A DNA stretch of 64,000 nucleotides from Streptomyces gobiensis (GTDB taxonomy: Bacteria > Actinomycetota > Actinomycetes > Streptomycetales > Streptomycetaceae). The first letter of the stretch is position 1. Every line of letters starts with the position of its first letter. The position numbers and the translations under genes are program-made. The stretch spans positions 2,462,501 through 2,526,500 of the forward strand of contig NZ_CP086120.1 in NCBI RefSeq assembly GCF_021216675.1. The letters are read 5' to 3'. Shown here one piece after another: positions 35,222 through 43,666 of the stretch. The notes under the pieces were generated by a model that saw only the letters and a program-made list of their open reading frames with translations, did no database searches and was not told the DNA's origin.

Positions 35222-35869
35222 ATGGTTACCAAGCGCAACAAGGACACCGAGATGGCCGACAGCAAGCCCGAGGGCAACCAGGAGGAAGCCACAGACCCGG
35301 AGCAGTCCCGGGAACCCTCCCCGGAGAAGCCCACAGACACCGACACCGAAAAAGACACTGAAGCCGGCGCCGGAACAGACGCCGCCTCCGGCACCTCCGA
35401 GGACAGCGACAGCCTCGACGACTCCGATGAGGGGCACGACGACTTCTCGGACCTCCCCGCCGACACCGGCTCCGCCGGCGGCTTCGCGGCGGGTGCCGCC
35501 GCCGTCGTCAGCGCCGCGCTCGGGCTGAGCTCCCTCGTCGGTACCTCCCTCAGCGACATGCTGCGCTCCCGCAGGGAGATCATCGGCCAGATCGAGACCG
35601 GCGGCGGCGGTGGTGGCGACCAGATCGAGGCCTTCTACGGCGCCCCCTGGCACACCGCGGCTCTCGTCAACAGCGTCTTCGCCCTGATCGCCCTCGCCAT
35701 CGGCGGTGTGCTGCTGGCCGTGCTCACCGGGCGGGCCGACACCCGGCCCTGGGTGAAGTCCGTCGCCCTGGGCGGCGTCATTCTCGGCGTGCTCGGCCTG
35801 CTCGTCGCGGCTGGCATGTACTTCGACCTCTTCGCGGCCGCACCCACCCTGCCCGGAGCGCCCTCCTGA
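35222..35869 (+). CDS. Acidic N-terminal, two-to-three-helix membrane protein
   Basis: 215 residues; function not recognised. The first 85 residues are intensely acidic and rich in Glu/Asp/Ser/Thr/Pro, probably disordered. Then come a Gly/Ala-rich hydrophobic segment (about 88-108), a short charged loop (RSRREIIGQIETGGGGGG), and two clear membrane helices (about 146-170 and 180-205). This layout is common among Streptomyces envelope proteins of unknown role. The start is supported by its position after the divergent promoter; a second ATG lies at codon 11. Confidence 0.7.
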   Translation: MVTKRNKDTEMADSKPEGNQEEATDPEQSREPSPEKPTDTDTEKDTEAGAGTDAASGTSEDSDSLDDSDEGHDDFSDLPADTGSAGGFAAGAAAVVSAALGLSSLVGTSLSDMLRSRREIIGQIETGGGGGGDQIEAFYGAPWHTAALVNSVFALIALAIGGVLLAVLTGRADTRPWVKSVALGGVILGVLGLLVAAGMYFDLFAAAPTLPGAPS

Positions 35870-35880
35870 GGCGCCTGGGG

Positions 35881-36078
35881 GTGTCTGGTGGATCTCCGTG
35901 GAGGAAGGAGCGGCGTCTGGTGCGTGCGATCGCAAGGCGGAGGAGGAAGCCAACCTGGTTGGTTGGCGACCGACGACAACGCGGCGAGCGTGCGTGCCAG
36001 GCGTCGCGACGCCGCGGAGACCCACCAGACACCCCCTGCCGCAGGCATCGCGGCGTGGCAGCGTGGTGCCTGCGGCAG
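35881..36078. repeat. Nested inverted repeats between convergent genes
   Basis: The outer arms GTGTCTGGTGG (35881-35891) and CCACCAGACAC (36022-36032) extend, with mismatches, to about 20 bp. Within lies GCCAACC-TGG-TTGGTTGGC at about 35948. A second inverted repeat, CTGCCGCAGGCA (36036-36047) / TGCCTGCGGCAG (36067-36078), follows. The region separates the acidic membrane protein gene from the convergent capA-like gene, so it probably forms terminator hairpins on both strands. No gene is apparent. Confidence 0.7.
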
Positions 36079-36089
36079 CTTCCGCACGC

Positions 36090-37196
36090 TCACCGCAGAG
36101 TGAGCGTGCCGTCCGGCTGGCGGCCGACGCGTGCGCCGAAGCCGCGGCTGAACCGGTCGAGAGTCGCCCGTAGCCATTCGGAATCCTTACCCGAGGCGTG
36201 CTCCAGCCGCATCCGCCGAGCCCGCATCGGCACCATCCGCATACCGGCCAGCTTGCCGGTCTCCGGCTCCACCGAGACCAAGTACAGCAGCCGCAGGTCA
36301 TCCCGGTACTCCTCATAGCCGCTGATGCCCTCGTAGTCGTCAATGAAGTCACCGCAGCCGTAGAGAACGAGCCTGTCCCGGTACACCTCAAGAGGACGCG
36401 GATGGTGTGAGGAGTGCCCGTGCACCACATCGACGCCGCCGTCGATCAGCGCATGCGCGAAATGGACCTGCTCATCTGAGACTCCATAGCCCCAGTTGGA
36501 CCCCCAGTGAATGGAAGCGACCACAACATCGCCCGGCTGCTTCGTCTGCCGGACGCGGTCAGCGATCCCGGCCGCCGCGGCGTCCGACAGCTCGGGTACG
36601 AAGTCAACACCGGCCCGCTCCTCACCCGCGGCCCAGCTCCGCGGAATACCGCTGGACGGCATCCCGAACGAGAAGACCAGCACCCGCCCCCCGCCCGTAA
36701 CAGGGACAGTCGCGGGCCGACGCGCCCCGCTGAGGTCCCGCCCCGCCCCCGCCACCCGTAGCCCCGCACCTGCCAGGGCATCCAGCGTGTCCTCCAGCCC
36801 CTGATGGCCGAAGTCCAGCACGTGATTGTTCGCCAGCACACAAGCGTCGGGCCGGACTGCCGCCAAGCCGGGGAGGTTGGCCGGGTTCATCCGATAGTGC
36901 ACAGCCTTCCCCGCCGCGAACTCGCCCCGCCGTGTCGCGCTCGTCTCCAGATTCACCACCCGGGCATCGGGCGCGACCTCATCGAGTACCGAGAGGGCAT
37001 CTCCCCACGGCCAGGAAAAGTCGACGGGCCGGGGAATCGCCCCGTTCACCGCCTCCGCCAACCCGACGTAGCTGCGGGCATCCGAGACATACGTTTCCCG
37101 CAACACCGGGTCACCAGGGTGCGGAAGGATCTGGTCCACGCCGCGGCCGAGCATCACGTCGCCGCAGAGAAACAACGTCACCGGGTCGGCAGGCAT
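36090..37196 (-). CDS. CapA/PgsA-family metallophosphatase-like protein
   Basis: 368 residues. The PGA_cap domain begins LFLCGDVMLGRGVD; further conserved blocks are VVNLETSATRRG, NNHVLDFGHQG, VVASIHWGSNWGYG and DVVHGHSSHHPRPLEVY, which are metallophosphoesterase-like metal ligands. Named after capsular poly-gamma-glutamate synthesis, but most actinobacterial members act on unknown envelope substrates. No signal peptide is evident, and no capB/capC partner genes are nearby, so a polyglutamate role is unlikely. Confidence 0.88.
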   Translation of the reverse strand: MPADPVTLFLCGDVMLGRGVDQILPHPGDPVLRETYVSDARSYVGLAEAVNGAIPRPVDFSWPWGDALSVLDEVAPDARVVNLETSATRRGEFAAGKAVHYRMNPANLPGLAAVRPDACVLANNHVLDFGHQGLEDTLDALAGAGLRVAGAGRDLSGARRPATVPVTGGGRVLVFSFGMPSSGIPRSWAAGEERAGVDFVPELSDAAAAGIADRVRQTKQPGDVVVASIHWGSNWGYGVSDEQVHFAHALIDGGVDVVHGHSSHHPRPLEVYRDRLVLYGCGDFIDDYEGISGYEEYRDDLRLLYLVSVEPETGKLAGMRMVPMRARRMRLEHASGKDSEWLRATLDRFSRGFGARVGRQPDGTLTLR

Positions 37197-37246
37197 TGCT
37201 CCACGTTAAGCGCTCGCACACCCACTAGCCGGGAGGCCGGGCTCGG

Positions 37247-38536
37247 CTACTGATCGGGCTGGTCGGGCGGCGGCTGAGGCGGGTCGGGCTGATCCGGCTG
37301 CGGCTGGTCCGGCGGCTGGGGCGGGTCGGGCTGCGGCGGCTGGGGCTGATCCGGCTGGTCCGGCGGCTGCGGCTGGTCCGGCGGCTGCGGCTGGTCGGGC
37401 TGAACCGGCGCCTGGGTCTGCTCGGATTCCGTGACCACGTCCACCTTGTTGGACGCCGCGGAGGCGTTGCCCGAGGCGTCGACCGCCCTCACCGTAAAGG
37501 TGTATTCGCTCCCGGCCTCAAGGCCGGAGACGCGTGCTCCTTTGCTGTCCGGGAGGACTTCCTGGACCGGCTTACGCTCGCCCTTCTGGAAGACCTGGTA
37601 ACCGGCGACCTTGACGTCGCCTTTGGACGGCTTCCAGGTCAGCTCGACGGTATTGGGCCCGGTGGCCCGGCCACGGAACTTCAGCGGCGGACTCGGGATG
37701 ACCTTGTCCTTGTTGTTCTTCGCGCTCTTGCTGTTGATCGGGCGCTCGATCCAGGTCTCCTTGACCACGTCAAAAAGCCGGATCTTCGTGAGCGGCCGGG
37801 ATGCCGGGGTGACCACGATGGCCCGTTTCGGGTGGTAGCCGCGCCAGGCGGTGCCCTGGTGACGCGCGGTGCGCTTCAGCGCCGTCGGTGAGGTCAGCGG
37901 GTTGCCGCAGGCACAGCGGACCCGGGGCACACCCTCGTTGTCGACCAGGACCGCGGTGCCGGCCTGAAGCACCGAAGGAAAGTCTGTGGCGCGGCCATCC
38001 GCGAAGCCATGGCTGGTGACCCGGATGTCCTTGCGCAGGACGACCGAGGTCAGTGAGCGCAGATAGTCAGGGAGGAGGGACGTGCCGACCCCGGCCACTT
38101 TGGCGAAGGCACGCTCCCTGTCCTGGTCCTTGGTGAGGAAGCGGATCTGCTGTTCGACATCACAACTGTCGACACCCCGCGAACCGCCGTACAGGGTGTC
38201 GCTCGAGCCCTTGACGGACCGGTGACTGGCGGGCTTGGCGGGCGGCCGCCGTGTGGGCGTCGGTGAGTTGGCCGGGGACGGCAAGGCATCGGCGGGTGGC
38301 TTGGCGGCCGTCGACTGGGTGAAGGGGTCCGGCCCGGTATCCGCGACTGACTGCAGGAGGAGATCCCCGGCGGTGTCCGCTGCCGCAGGCTGCTCATCCT
38401 CACCGCCGCCGCAGGCAGCCGCGGAGACCACGACTGCGAGGGCCACCACAGTGGCGCTGGCCATCCGCACGGTGCTACGCGCCGCAGATCGACGAGACAC
38501 GGGACCGCCTCCGGTGATCAGTTCGGTATCGTCCAT
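37247..38536 (-). CDS. Secreted Fn3-domain lipoprotein with proline-rich repeat tail (DUF6777-like)
   Basis: 429 residues. Signal sequence and lipobox near residue 42 (SAAACGGG), so probably a surface lipoprotein. The central region (about 55-270) resembles the DUF6777 domain (LLLQSVADTGPDPFT). An Fn3 domain is at about 285-370 (GPNTVELTWKPS...VAGYQVF, EYTFTVRAVDASGNAS). The last 55 residues are repeats of PDQPQPP units encoded by GGCTGCGGCTGGTC-type DNA repeats, likely wall-spanning. Function unknown. Divergent from the XRE cassette with a 193-bp gap. Confidence 0.8.
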   Translation of the reverse strand: MDDTELITGGGPVSRRSAARSTVRMASATVVALAVVVSAAACGGGEDEQPAAADTAGDLLLQSVADTGPDPFTQSTAAKPPADALPSPANSPTPTRRPPAKPASHRSVKGSSDTLYGGSRGVDSCDVEQQIRFLTKDQDRERAFAKVAGVGTSLLPDYLRSLTSVVLRKDIRVTSHGFADGRATDFPSVLQAGTAVLVDNEGVPRVRCACGNPLTSPTALKRTARHQGTAWRGYHPKRAIVVTPASRPLTKIRLFDVVKETWIERPINSKSAKNNKDKVIPSPPLKFRGRATGPNTVELTWKPSKGDVKVAGYQVFQKGERKPVQEVLPDSKGARVSGLEAGSEYTFTVRAVDASGNASAASNKVDVVTESEQTQAPVQPDQPQPPDQPQPPDQPDQPQPPQPDPPQPPDQPQPDQPDPPQPPPDQPDQ

Positions 38537-38729
38537 CCCAATTGTCAGCTTCGTCGCCGCAGATTCCGCAAACCAAGAGCGTCCATCAGTGGCCCCCAGC
38601 CACTACGCCACCACCGTGGCCGAGACCATGCTTGTCAACTATTGCGGACGCGGATATCCATGTGCACATGAGTTCTGTTCGCATAAGCGGGCAGCCAGGC
38701 CAGCGGCGACCCAGACATGAAGGACGGCC

Positions 38730-39221
38730 ATGAGCAGCGAATCAGCAGGCGACGCCGCTGGCCCTCCAGTGCTGGGGAAGTTCGACCAGCGACTCAACGA
38801 GCTGATTCAGGCCATGTACCCCGATGAGCGAAAGAGACCCGGGTACGCCCGGCTGGCCAAGGAGATCAGCGATACCACCGGCGGCGCTATCTCCGGGACA
38901 TATCTGTGGGAGCTGGCCACTGGAAAGAAACGGAACGTAACACTGGAGCAACTCGACGTTCTGGCACGCTTTTTCGGAGTCCCGCCGGAGTACTTCCTCA
39001 ACGAGGAAGCCTCGGAACGGGTCAGAGCCCATCTGGCGCTGGCCACCGCGCTGCGTGATGCCAAGGTCCGCAATCTGGCACTGCGCGCCGAGGGGCTGTC
39101 GCAGGCGAGTCTCGACGCCCTGCTGACGATGGTGAATGAAGCCCGCAAGGTCCAGAACCTGCCCAAGTTGGATTCGCGCGAGGCAGAGAACGAGGCAGAG
39201 AACACGGATGTGGACAGCTGA
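38730..39221 (+). CDS. XRE-family helix-turn-helix regulator
   Basis: 163 residues. The HTH is at about 25-85 (FDQRLNELIQAMYPDERKRPGYARLAKEIS...TYLWELATGKKRNVTLEQLDVLARFFGV). A helical C-terminal half includes LGSQ-like dimer helices and an acidic end (EAENEAENTDVDS) from a short repeat. The protein opens a four-gene cassette. It precedes an ImmA/IrrE-type protease, matching regulator-protease pairs such as ImmR/ImmA or DdrO/IrrE in which the protease cleaves the repressor (family knowledge). Confidence 0.85.
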   Translation: MSSESAGDAAGPPVLGKFDQRLNELIQAMYPDERKRPGYARLAKEISDTTGGAISGTYLWELATGKKRNVTLEQLDVLARFFGVPPEYFLNEEASERVRAHLALATALRDAKVRNLALRAEGLSQASLDALLTMVNEARKVQNLPKLDSREAENEAENTDVDS

Positions 39222-39349
39222 CGTCACGTGCGATTTCTGTCCGTGGGAGTGAGGGCTTGCACGCCCAGACCGCAGAGGTGGGGACCGCCATGCCACGTTG
39301 TACGAGCGCCTATCGACGCTGCCCGAGGAAGGGCCCCAGGGAAGACCAT

Positions 39350-39871
39350 ATGCCGTACCGATATCTCAGACTGCGTCAGCGCTGCCAGTCCGTAGTCGAT
39401 CAGATCAGCCTCCCCCAGCCGTTCTCCGTCGACGCTCTCTGCCGGCACATCGCCGGCCAGCGCGGGAGACCGCTCTATCTCCATCCCCTTCCGCCGGAGG
39501 CCTCGTCGGCCGGTACCTGCGGTCTGTGGCTTGCCACTGCCACCGACGACCACATCTTCTACGAGCGGCACACATCCCGACTGCACCAAGAGCACATCGT
39601 GTTGCACGAGCTCGGCCACATGCTCTTCAACCACTATGCGGTGGAGGAGGGGGATGCCGACGGTGTGGGACGCCTGCTGTCCAGCTTGGACCAGCAAGCG
39701 GTGAAACATCTCCTCGGCCGCACCAACTACACCACCCGCCAGGAGCAGGAAGCGGAGATGCTCGCCAGCCTGATACGGACGACCGCCGACCAGCCGGTCC
39801 AGGAACAGCCACGCGGTGTCACCGGCAAGCTCGGATCGGCCATGGGCATAGGGACATTGGACGATGAGTGA
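39350..39871 (+). CDS. ImmA/IrrE-family zinc metallopeptidase
   Basis: 173 residues from the ATG at 39350 (AGGGAAG upstream). In-frame starts at 39290 and 39257 would extend it into a poorly conserved stretch. The zinc-protease motif is HELGH (H86, H90; HIVLHELGHMLF), with a downstream EQEAEMLASLI segment that supplies the third ligand glutamate. The family cleaves or unfolds a partner XRE repressor; the partner is probably the gene immediately upstream (128 bp). It overlaps the next gene by 8 bp. Confidence 0.82.
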   Translation: MPYRYLRLRQRCQSVVDQISLPQPFSVDALCRHIAGQRGRPLYLHPLPPEASSAGTCGLWLATATDDHIFYERHTSRLHQEHIVLHELGHMLFNHYAVEEGDADGVGRLLSSLDQQAVKHLLGRTNYTTRQEQEAEMLASLIRTTADQPVQEQPRGVTGKLGSAMGIGTLDDE

Positions 39872-41036
39872 GCTGAGCGACTTCGGGCGGGCGCTCGAGT
39901 ATCCCGGAATCCTCTGCCTCTGGATCGCGGTACTCGTGCGGCTGCCCTCGGCCGTCCGCTCCCCGCAGCAACGCGGGTTGTGGCTGGCCGTGGCCACCGC
40001 GGCCGCCGCTATGACGCTGCATCTTCCAGCCACCACCGATCTCATCGCCCGGCTCTCCGGGCCGGTCCATCTCACCGCACTGACCAGGAACATGTCCGGG
40101 GCGCTGTCAGCCGTCGCCGTGCTCTACTTCGTCGCGTCCTCCACCAGTGGCCGACGGCTCAGAACCGCTGTGTGCGTCGCCGGGAGCGTCGCGTTAGGAG
40201 CCCTGCTCCTGCTGGATGCGACAGCACCGCCGCACCGGGAGCACGAGATCCCCGCGACCGGTGATCCGGTCCCCTCCCTCGCGTACTGGCTGACCTTGAT
40301 GGGCGCCCATCTTGTCGCCAACACCGTCTGTGTCTTCATCTGCTGGCGATACGGCCGACGGGCGCAGAACCGCTCCCTCGGTCTCAGCCTGTACCTGTTT
40401 GGACTCGGTACCGCCCTCGCTGGACTGTTCTGGCTGGTCTACCTGCTGCGGATCACCTTCGGCACCGGCTGGGCCATGCCGTTGATGCCGCTGTTCATGA
40501 ACCTGCACGCGCTGCTCAGGGCAGCAGCCATCCTCGTACCGACCTTCCTCACCCTCAGCCGGGCGACCGCCGATATCGTGACCGCGTGGCGCCTGTGGCC
40601 GCTGTGGCGTGATCTGGTGGACGCCGTGCCGCATGTGGCCCTGACGAAGCCCCGCAGGAGGACGCTTGAGTTCCTGTGGCCACCCGTCCCCCGCAAGCTG
40701 CTGATCTACCGCAAGGTCATCGAGACCCGGGACGCCATCCTGGTCCTCAACGACTACGTCCCGCCCGGCACCCACGCTCTCGCGCGCGATCATGTGACCG
40801 AGGCCGGGGTCCCCCACTCCAATATCGACGCGGCCGTACTCGCGTGCATGATGAGAGCGGCCCGGAGCGCCAAGCTCGCCGGTCGTCCCCAGCAGCCGCC
40901 CGCCACCGGCTCATTCAGCCTCGACAGCGGCGGCCTCGCGGGCGAGAAGGCGTTTCTCCTCGACATGGCGCGAGCCTATGCGTCCGCCCCCGCAGCAGCC
41001 TTCACCATCACCCCAACCGCATCCGAAAGCAAGTGA
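39864..41036 (+). CDS. MAB_1171c-family polytopic membrane protein
   Basis: 390 residues. About seven hydrophobic segments occupy residues 15-240 (for example LYFVASSTSG, LGLSLYLFGLGTALAGLFWLV), then a soluble C-terminal region (about 240-390) with LWPLWRDLVDAVPHVAL and LLIYRKVIETRDAILVL. This matches the putative-transporter family MAB_1171c/DUF6545. Its substrate is unknown. The start overlaps the protease gene by 8 bp, so translation is coupled. Confidence 0.82.
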   Translation: MSELSDFGRALEYPGILCLWIAVLVRLPSAVRSPQQRGLWLAVATAAAAMTLHLPATTDLIARLSGPVHLTALTRNMSGALSAVAVLYFVASSTSGRRLRTAVCVAGSVALGALLLLDATAPPHREHEIPATGDPVPSLAYWLTLMGAHLVANTVCVFICWRYGRRAQNRSLGLSLYLFGLGTALAGLFWLVYLLRITFGTGWAMPLMPLFMNLHALLRAAAILVPTFLTLSRATADIVTAWRLWPLWRDLVDAVPHVALTKPRRRTLEFLWPPVPRKLLIYRKVIETRDAILVLNDYVPPGTHALARDHVTEAGVPHSNIDAAVLACMMRAARSAKLAGRPQQPPATGSFSLDSGGLAGEKAFLLDMARAYASAPAAAFTITPTASESK

Positions 41037-41041
41037 GTTCG

Positions 41042-41806
41042 ATGACCACCGTTCTGATCACCGGAGCCACCGCTGGCATCGGCGCGGCCTTCGCCCGCCG
41101 GTTCGCGGCCAAGGGCAGCGACCTCGTGCTGGTCGCCCGGGACAAGGACCGCCTGGACCGCACAGCTGCCGACCTGCGGACGCGGTTCGGTATCACCGCC
41201 GACGTCCTGGCGGCCGATCTCCTCGACCCGGCGCAGTGCCGTACGGTCGAGGAGCGCCTGGCCATGCCCGACCGCCCCATCGACGTCCTCGTGAACAACG
41301 CCGGCTTCGGGCTCCCGGCGCCGTTTCCGCACAGCCCGGTCGACGACGAGGAGCGGATGCTCGACCTTCTGGTCCGCGTCCCGCTCCGCCTCACCCACGC
41401 GGCCGTCCCCGGCATGACCAGCCGACGGCGGGGTGCCATCATCAACGTCTCCTCCGTGGCCGGTCTGCTGCCCACCGGAACATACGGCGCCGCCAAGGCC
41501 TGGATCACCAGCTTCAGCGAGTCCCTCCGCGTCGACCTCGCACCGCACGGCGTACGCGTCCTGGCCACCTGCCCGGGCTTCACCCGTACCGAGTTCCAGA
41601 AGCGAGCGAAGATGGACGTCAGTTCCCTGCCGTCCTGGGCCTGGCTGGACGCGGACCGAGTGGTGAGCCAGACGCTGAAGGACCTGCGCAACAACAGGCC
41701 CCTGAGCATCACCGGCTGGCAGTACAAGGCGTACGCCCTGGCAGCACGGCATCTGCCGCGCACAGTGGCCGCCAGGATGGCCCGGTCCCGCAAGCCTCCG
41801 GAGTAG
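41042..41806 (+). CDS. Short-chain dehydrogenase/reductase
   Basis: 254 residues. The cofactor motif is TGATAGIG (7-14), with an NNAG motif (85-88), catalytic S137/S138 (NVSSVAG), Y148 and K152 (TYGAAK). Classical SDR; Arg33 after the second strand (VARDKDR) suggests NADP(H). Substrate unknown. It starts 5 bp after the membrane-protein gene and completes the XRE-ImmA-membrane protein-SDR cassette. Convergent with the flavin oxidase, with a 53-bp gap. Confidence 0.93.
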   Translation: MTTVLITGATAGIGAAFARRFAAKGSDLVLVARDKDRLDRTAADLRTRFGITADVLAADLLDPAQCRTVEERLAMPDRPIDVLVNNAGFGLPAPFPHSPVDDEERMLDLLVRVPLRLTHAAVPGMTSRRRGAIINVSSVAGLLPTGTYGAAKAWITSFSESLRVDLAPHGVRVLATCPGFTRTEFQKRAKMDVSSLPSWAWLDADRVVSQTLKDLRNNRPLSITGWQYKAYALAARHLPRTVAARMARSRKPPE

Positions 41807-41859
41807 GGCACGCCCGCAACACACCAGCCGTGCCGCGTGTGGCGTGTGGTACCGAAGGG

Positions 41860-43560
41860 CTATGGGAACAGCGTGTTCAGGAAGGGGCTACTGAAGACCC
41901 CTGCGGGGTCATGCCGGTTCAACACGGCGGCGGCCGAGCGCAACCAGTCGTTCCAGTCGTCGGGCCAGACGCTGGCGAGTTGACGGCTGTCCGACCAGGC
42001 TCCGTTCGCGCCGTATGCCCATCCCTTGGACCACTCGGGACGGACCGCCGACCACCCGCTGAAGTGCTGGATCATCCACTGCTCAAGAGAGCGAAGGAAC
42101 GCGTCGGCCCCGGGCGTACCGGGAAACGCCATCGCGTTGAACCACACCACGGTGTCCCAGGCGGGCCGGCCGGGCCGGGGACGGGCAGCCGAGAGCAGGG
42201 GCACACCGGCACCCGCGTGGTCCGCCGCCGTGACCCGGATACCGACCGGTCCATTGACCGGGTACACGCCCCGTGCCCGGTCCGCTGCGAGGCGCTGTGC
42301 GAACCGCGAGTAGAAATCGTGCACCACCCGCTGGACATCGCTGCGCGCGCACAGCACCGCCCAGCCCCCGACCGCGTACCGCAGCGTGTTGGGCCGCAGG
42401 TAGAGCAGTGTGTTCTTCGACCAGCCCCACAGGTCCCAGGTGACCGTCGCGGTCAGGCCCAGCCGGATCGCCCCCTCCACGGCAGTGGTGAACAGGGGAG
42501 TGGTCGCGGCGGCTCCATGAAGAATCTCCCGCGCGAGATCCGAGACCGGTTCGGGCAGGTTGTCGTAGAAGGAGTACGGATACGGGGCGTCAATCCGGCG
42601 CGACGCGGCGGGCCGCACCGGCTCCTGGGTCCACACTTTCAGCCAGGGCCACCGGGTGTACGGCAGCCACTGGACCTCGATCCGGCCGGCACGCGCCACA
42701 TCCTGTTCCAGCGTGTGGCCCCCGCTGCCGGGCGGACCGAGCAGTTCCTCTACGGGTACGTCGAGGGAACTGCGGCAGCGCAGCCGGATGTTGACCGGAA
42801 CCCGCAGGGTCGCCTCGGTGATGAAGGCACGGCCGAGGTGGACCAGCAGCGCCGCGGTGTCCGGGTTCTCGCGCGAAAAGGTCCTCAGTGTGTGGCGTCC
42901 GGCCGCGTCGTCCCAGACCACGGCGGTGAGCGAGTCCACGAGATCGCTCATGGTGCCGAAGCCGGTGCCCGCCGGAACGGCCCGACCGGGCAGCGGCACA
43001 CCGGTGCCGTGTGCGCCGATGGCCAGAGCGCCGCCGAGGGTCAGGTCACCGATCTGAGGAACACCCGTCAGACCGTACCCCCCGGCCTCCAGGGCGCCGT
43101 GCAGCACGTCCATGGTCGTACCGGCCTCAGCGGTGAGCATCGCGGGGTCGCCCCCGCGCAGCCGGAAGCCGGTCAGATACGCCGTCGTGTCCACCAGGAC
43201 AACGCGACCGATGTCCTCACCGTTGCGCACGATGAGCGGTGACCAGCCATGGCCCATGCCCTTGGCGCGCAGCCGCCAACGGTGGTTACGGGCCCAGTCG
43301 GCCAGAGTGACAACGTCGCCCGCGGAGGCGGGGAGCGCGGTCCACACCGCGTCGAGGGCGATCTCCCCCGACCAGTTGCGAAACGCCTGCCGTACCAGGC
43401 GGATCCCTGCCGGGAACCCCGCAGGGGCCGCAAGGCCCGCGGCATGCGCCTCCAGCCGGAAAGCCGGCGTCCAGCCGACAGCTGCCCCGGCGGCAACCGC
43501 GGCAGCGGCGAGCACCCGGCGTCGGCCCAAGTGCTCCGGACTTTCCCGCTTTTCACCCAT
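41860..43560 (-). CDS. Tat-exported FAD-linked oxidase (VAO-type cholesterol oxidase-like)
   Basis: 566 residues from the ATG at 43560; an in-frame start 48 bases upstream is possible. Twin-arginine signal (GRRRVLAAAAVAAGAAVG). The PCMH FAD domain at about 75-260 includes VVTLADWARNH and KGMGHGWSP, whose histidine is a candidate for covalent flavin attachment. The C-terminal half carries the substrate domain described for class II cholesterol oxidases (LWGWSKNTLLYLRPNTLRYAVGG). It would oxidise a secondary alcohol, possibly a sterol, and produce H2O2. A steroid substrate is inference; an mce locus lies 35 kb away. Confidence 0.82.
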   Translation of the reverse strand: MGEKRESPEHLGRRRVLAAAAVAAGAAVGWTPAFRLEAHAAGLAAPAGFPAGIRLVRQAFRNWSGEIALDAVWTALPASAGDVVTLADWARNHRWRLRAKGMGHGWSPLIVRNGEDIGRVVLVDTTAYLTGFRLRGGDPAMLTAEAGTTMDVLHGALEAGGYGLTGVPQIGDLTLGGALAIGAHGTGVPLPGRAVPAGTGFGTMSDLVDSLTAVVWDDAAGRHTLRTFSRENPDTAALLVHLGRAFITEATLRVPVNIRLRCRSSLDVPVEELLGPPGSGGHTLEQDVARAGRIEVQWLPYTRWPWLKVWTQEPVRPAASRRIDAPYPYSFYDNLPEPVSDLAREILHGAAATTPLFTTAVEGAIRLGLTATVTWDLWGWSKNTLLYLRPNTLRYAVGGWAVLCARSDVQRVVHDFYSRFAQRLAADRARGVYPVNGPVGIRVTAADHAGAGVPLLSAARPRPGRPAWDTVVWFNAMAFPGTPGADAFLRSLEQWMIQHFSGWSAVRPEWSKGWAYGANGAWSDSRQLASVWPDDWNDWLRSAAAVLNRHDPAGVFSSPFLNTLFP

Positions 43561-43618
43561 CGACCGGCCCTTTCTGCTGATGACCACATCAACGAGTGAC
43601 CCGGGCACGGATTACGGC

Positions 43619-43635
43619 CATATGGCGTCCATATG
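43619..43635. promoter_or_regulatory. Inverted repeat upstream of FAD oxidase
   Basis: CATATGG-CGT-CCATATG (43619-43635), a perfect 7-bp inverted repeat flanked by ACGGCC on both sides, 59-75 bp upstream of the oxidase start and 32 bp past the MFS stop. It suits an operator for the oxidase gene. A terminator role is less likely as the stem is AT-rich. Confidence 0.5.
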
Positions 43636-43666
43636 ACGGCCATACGGCCGTGACCAGCTGGCCTGT

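Noticed and set aside
36090..37196. Capsular poly-gamma-glutamate locus
   Set aside because: Only a CapA-like protein is present. CapB/CapC ligase and membrane partners are absent.
37250..37400. CRISPR-like regular repeats
   Set aside because: Repeat units are contiguous and in frame, and encode a Pro/Gln/Asp tail. There are no spacers and no cas genes.
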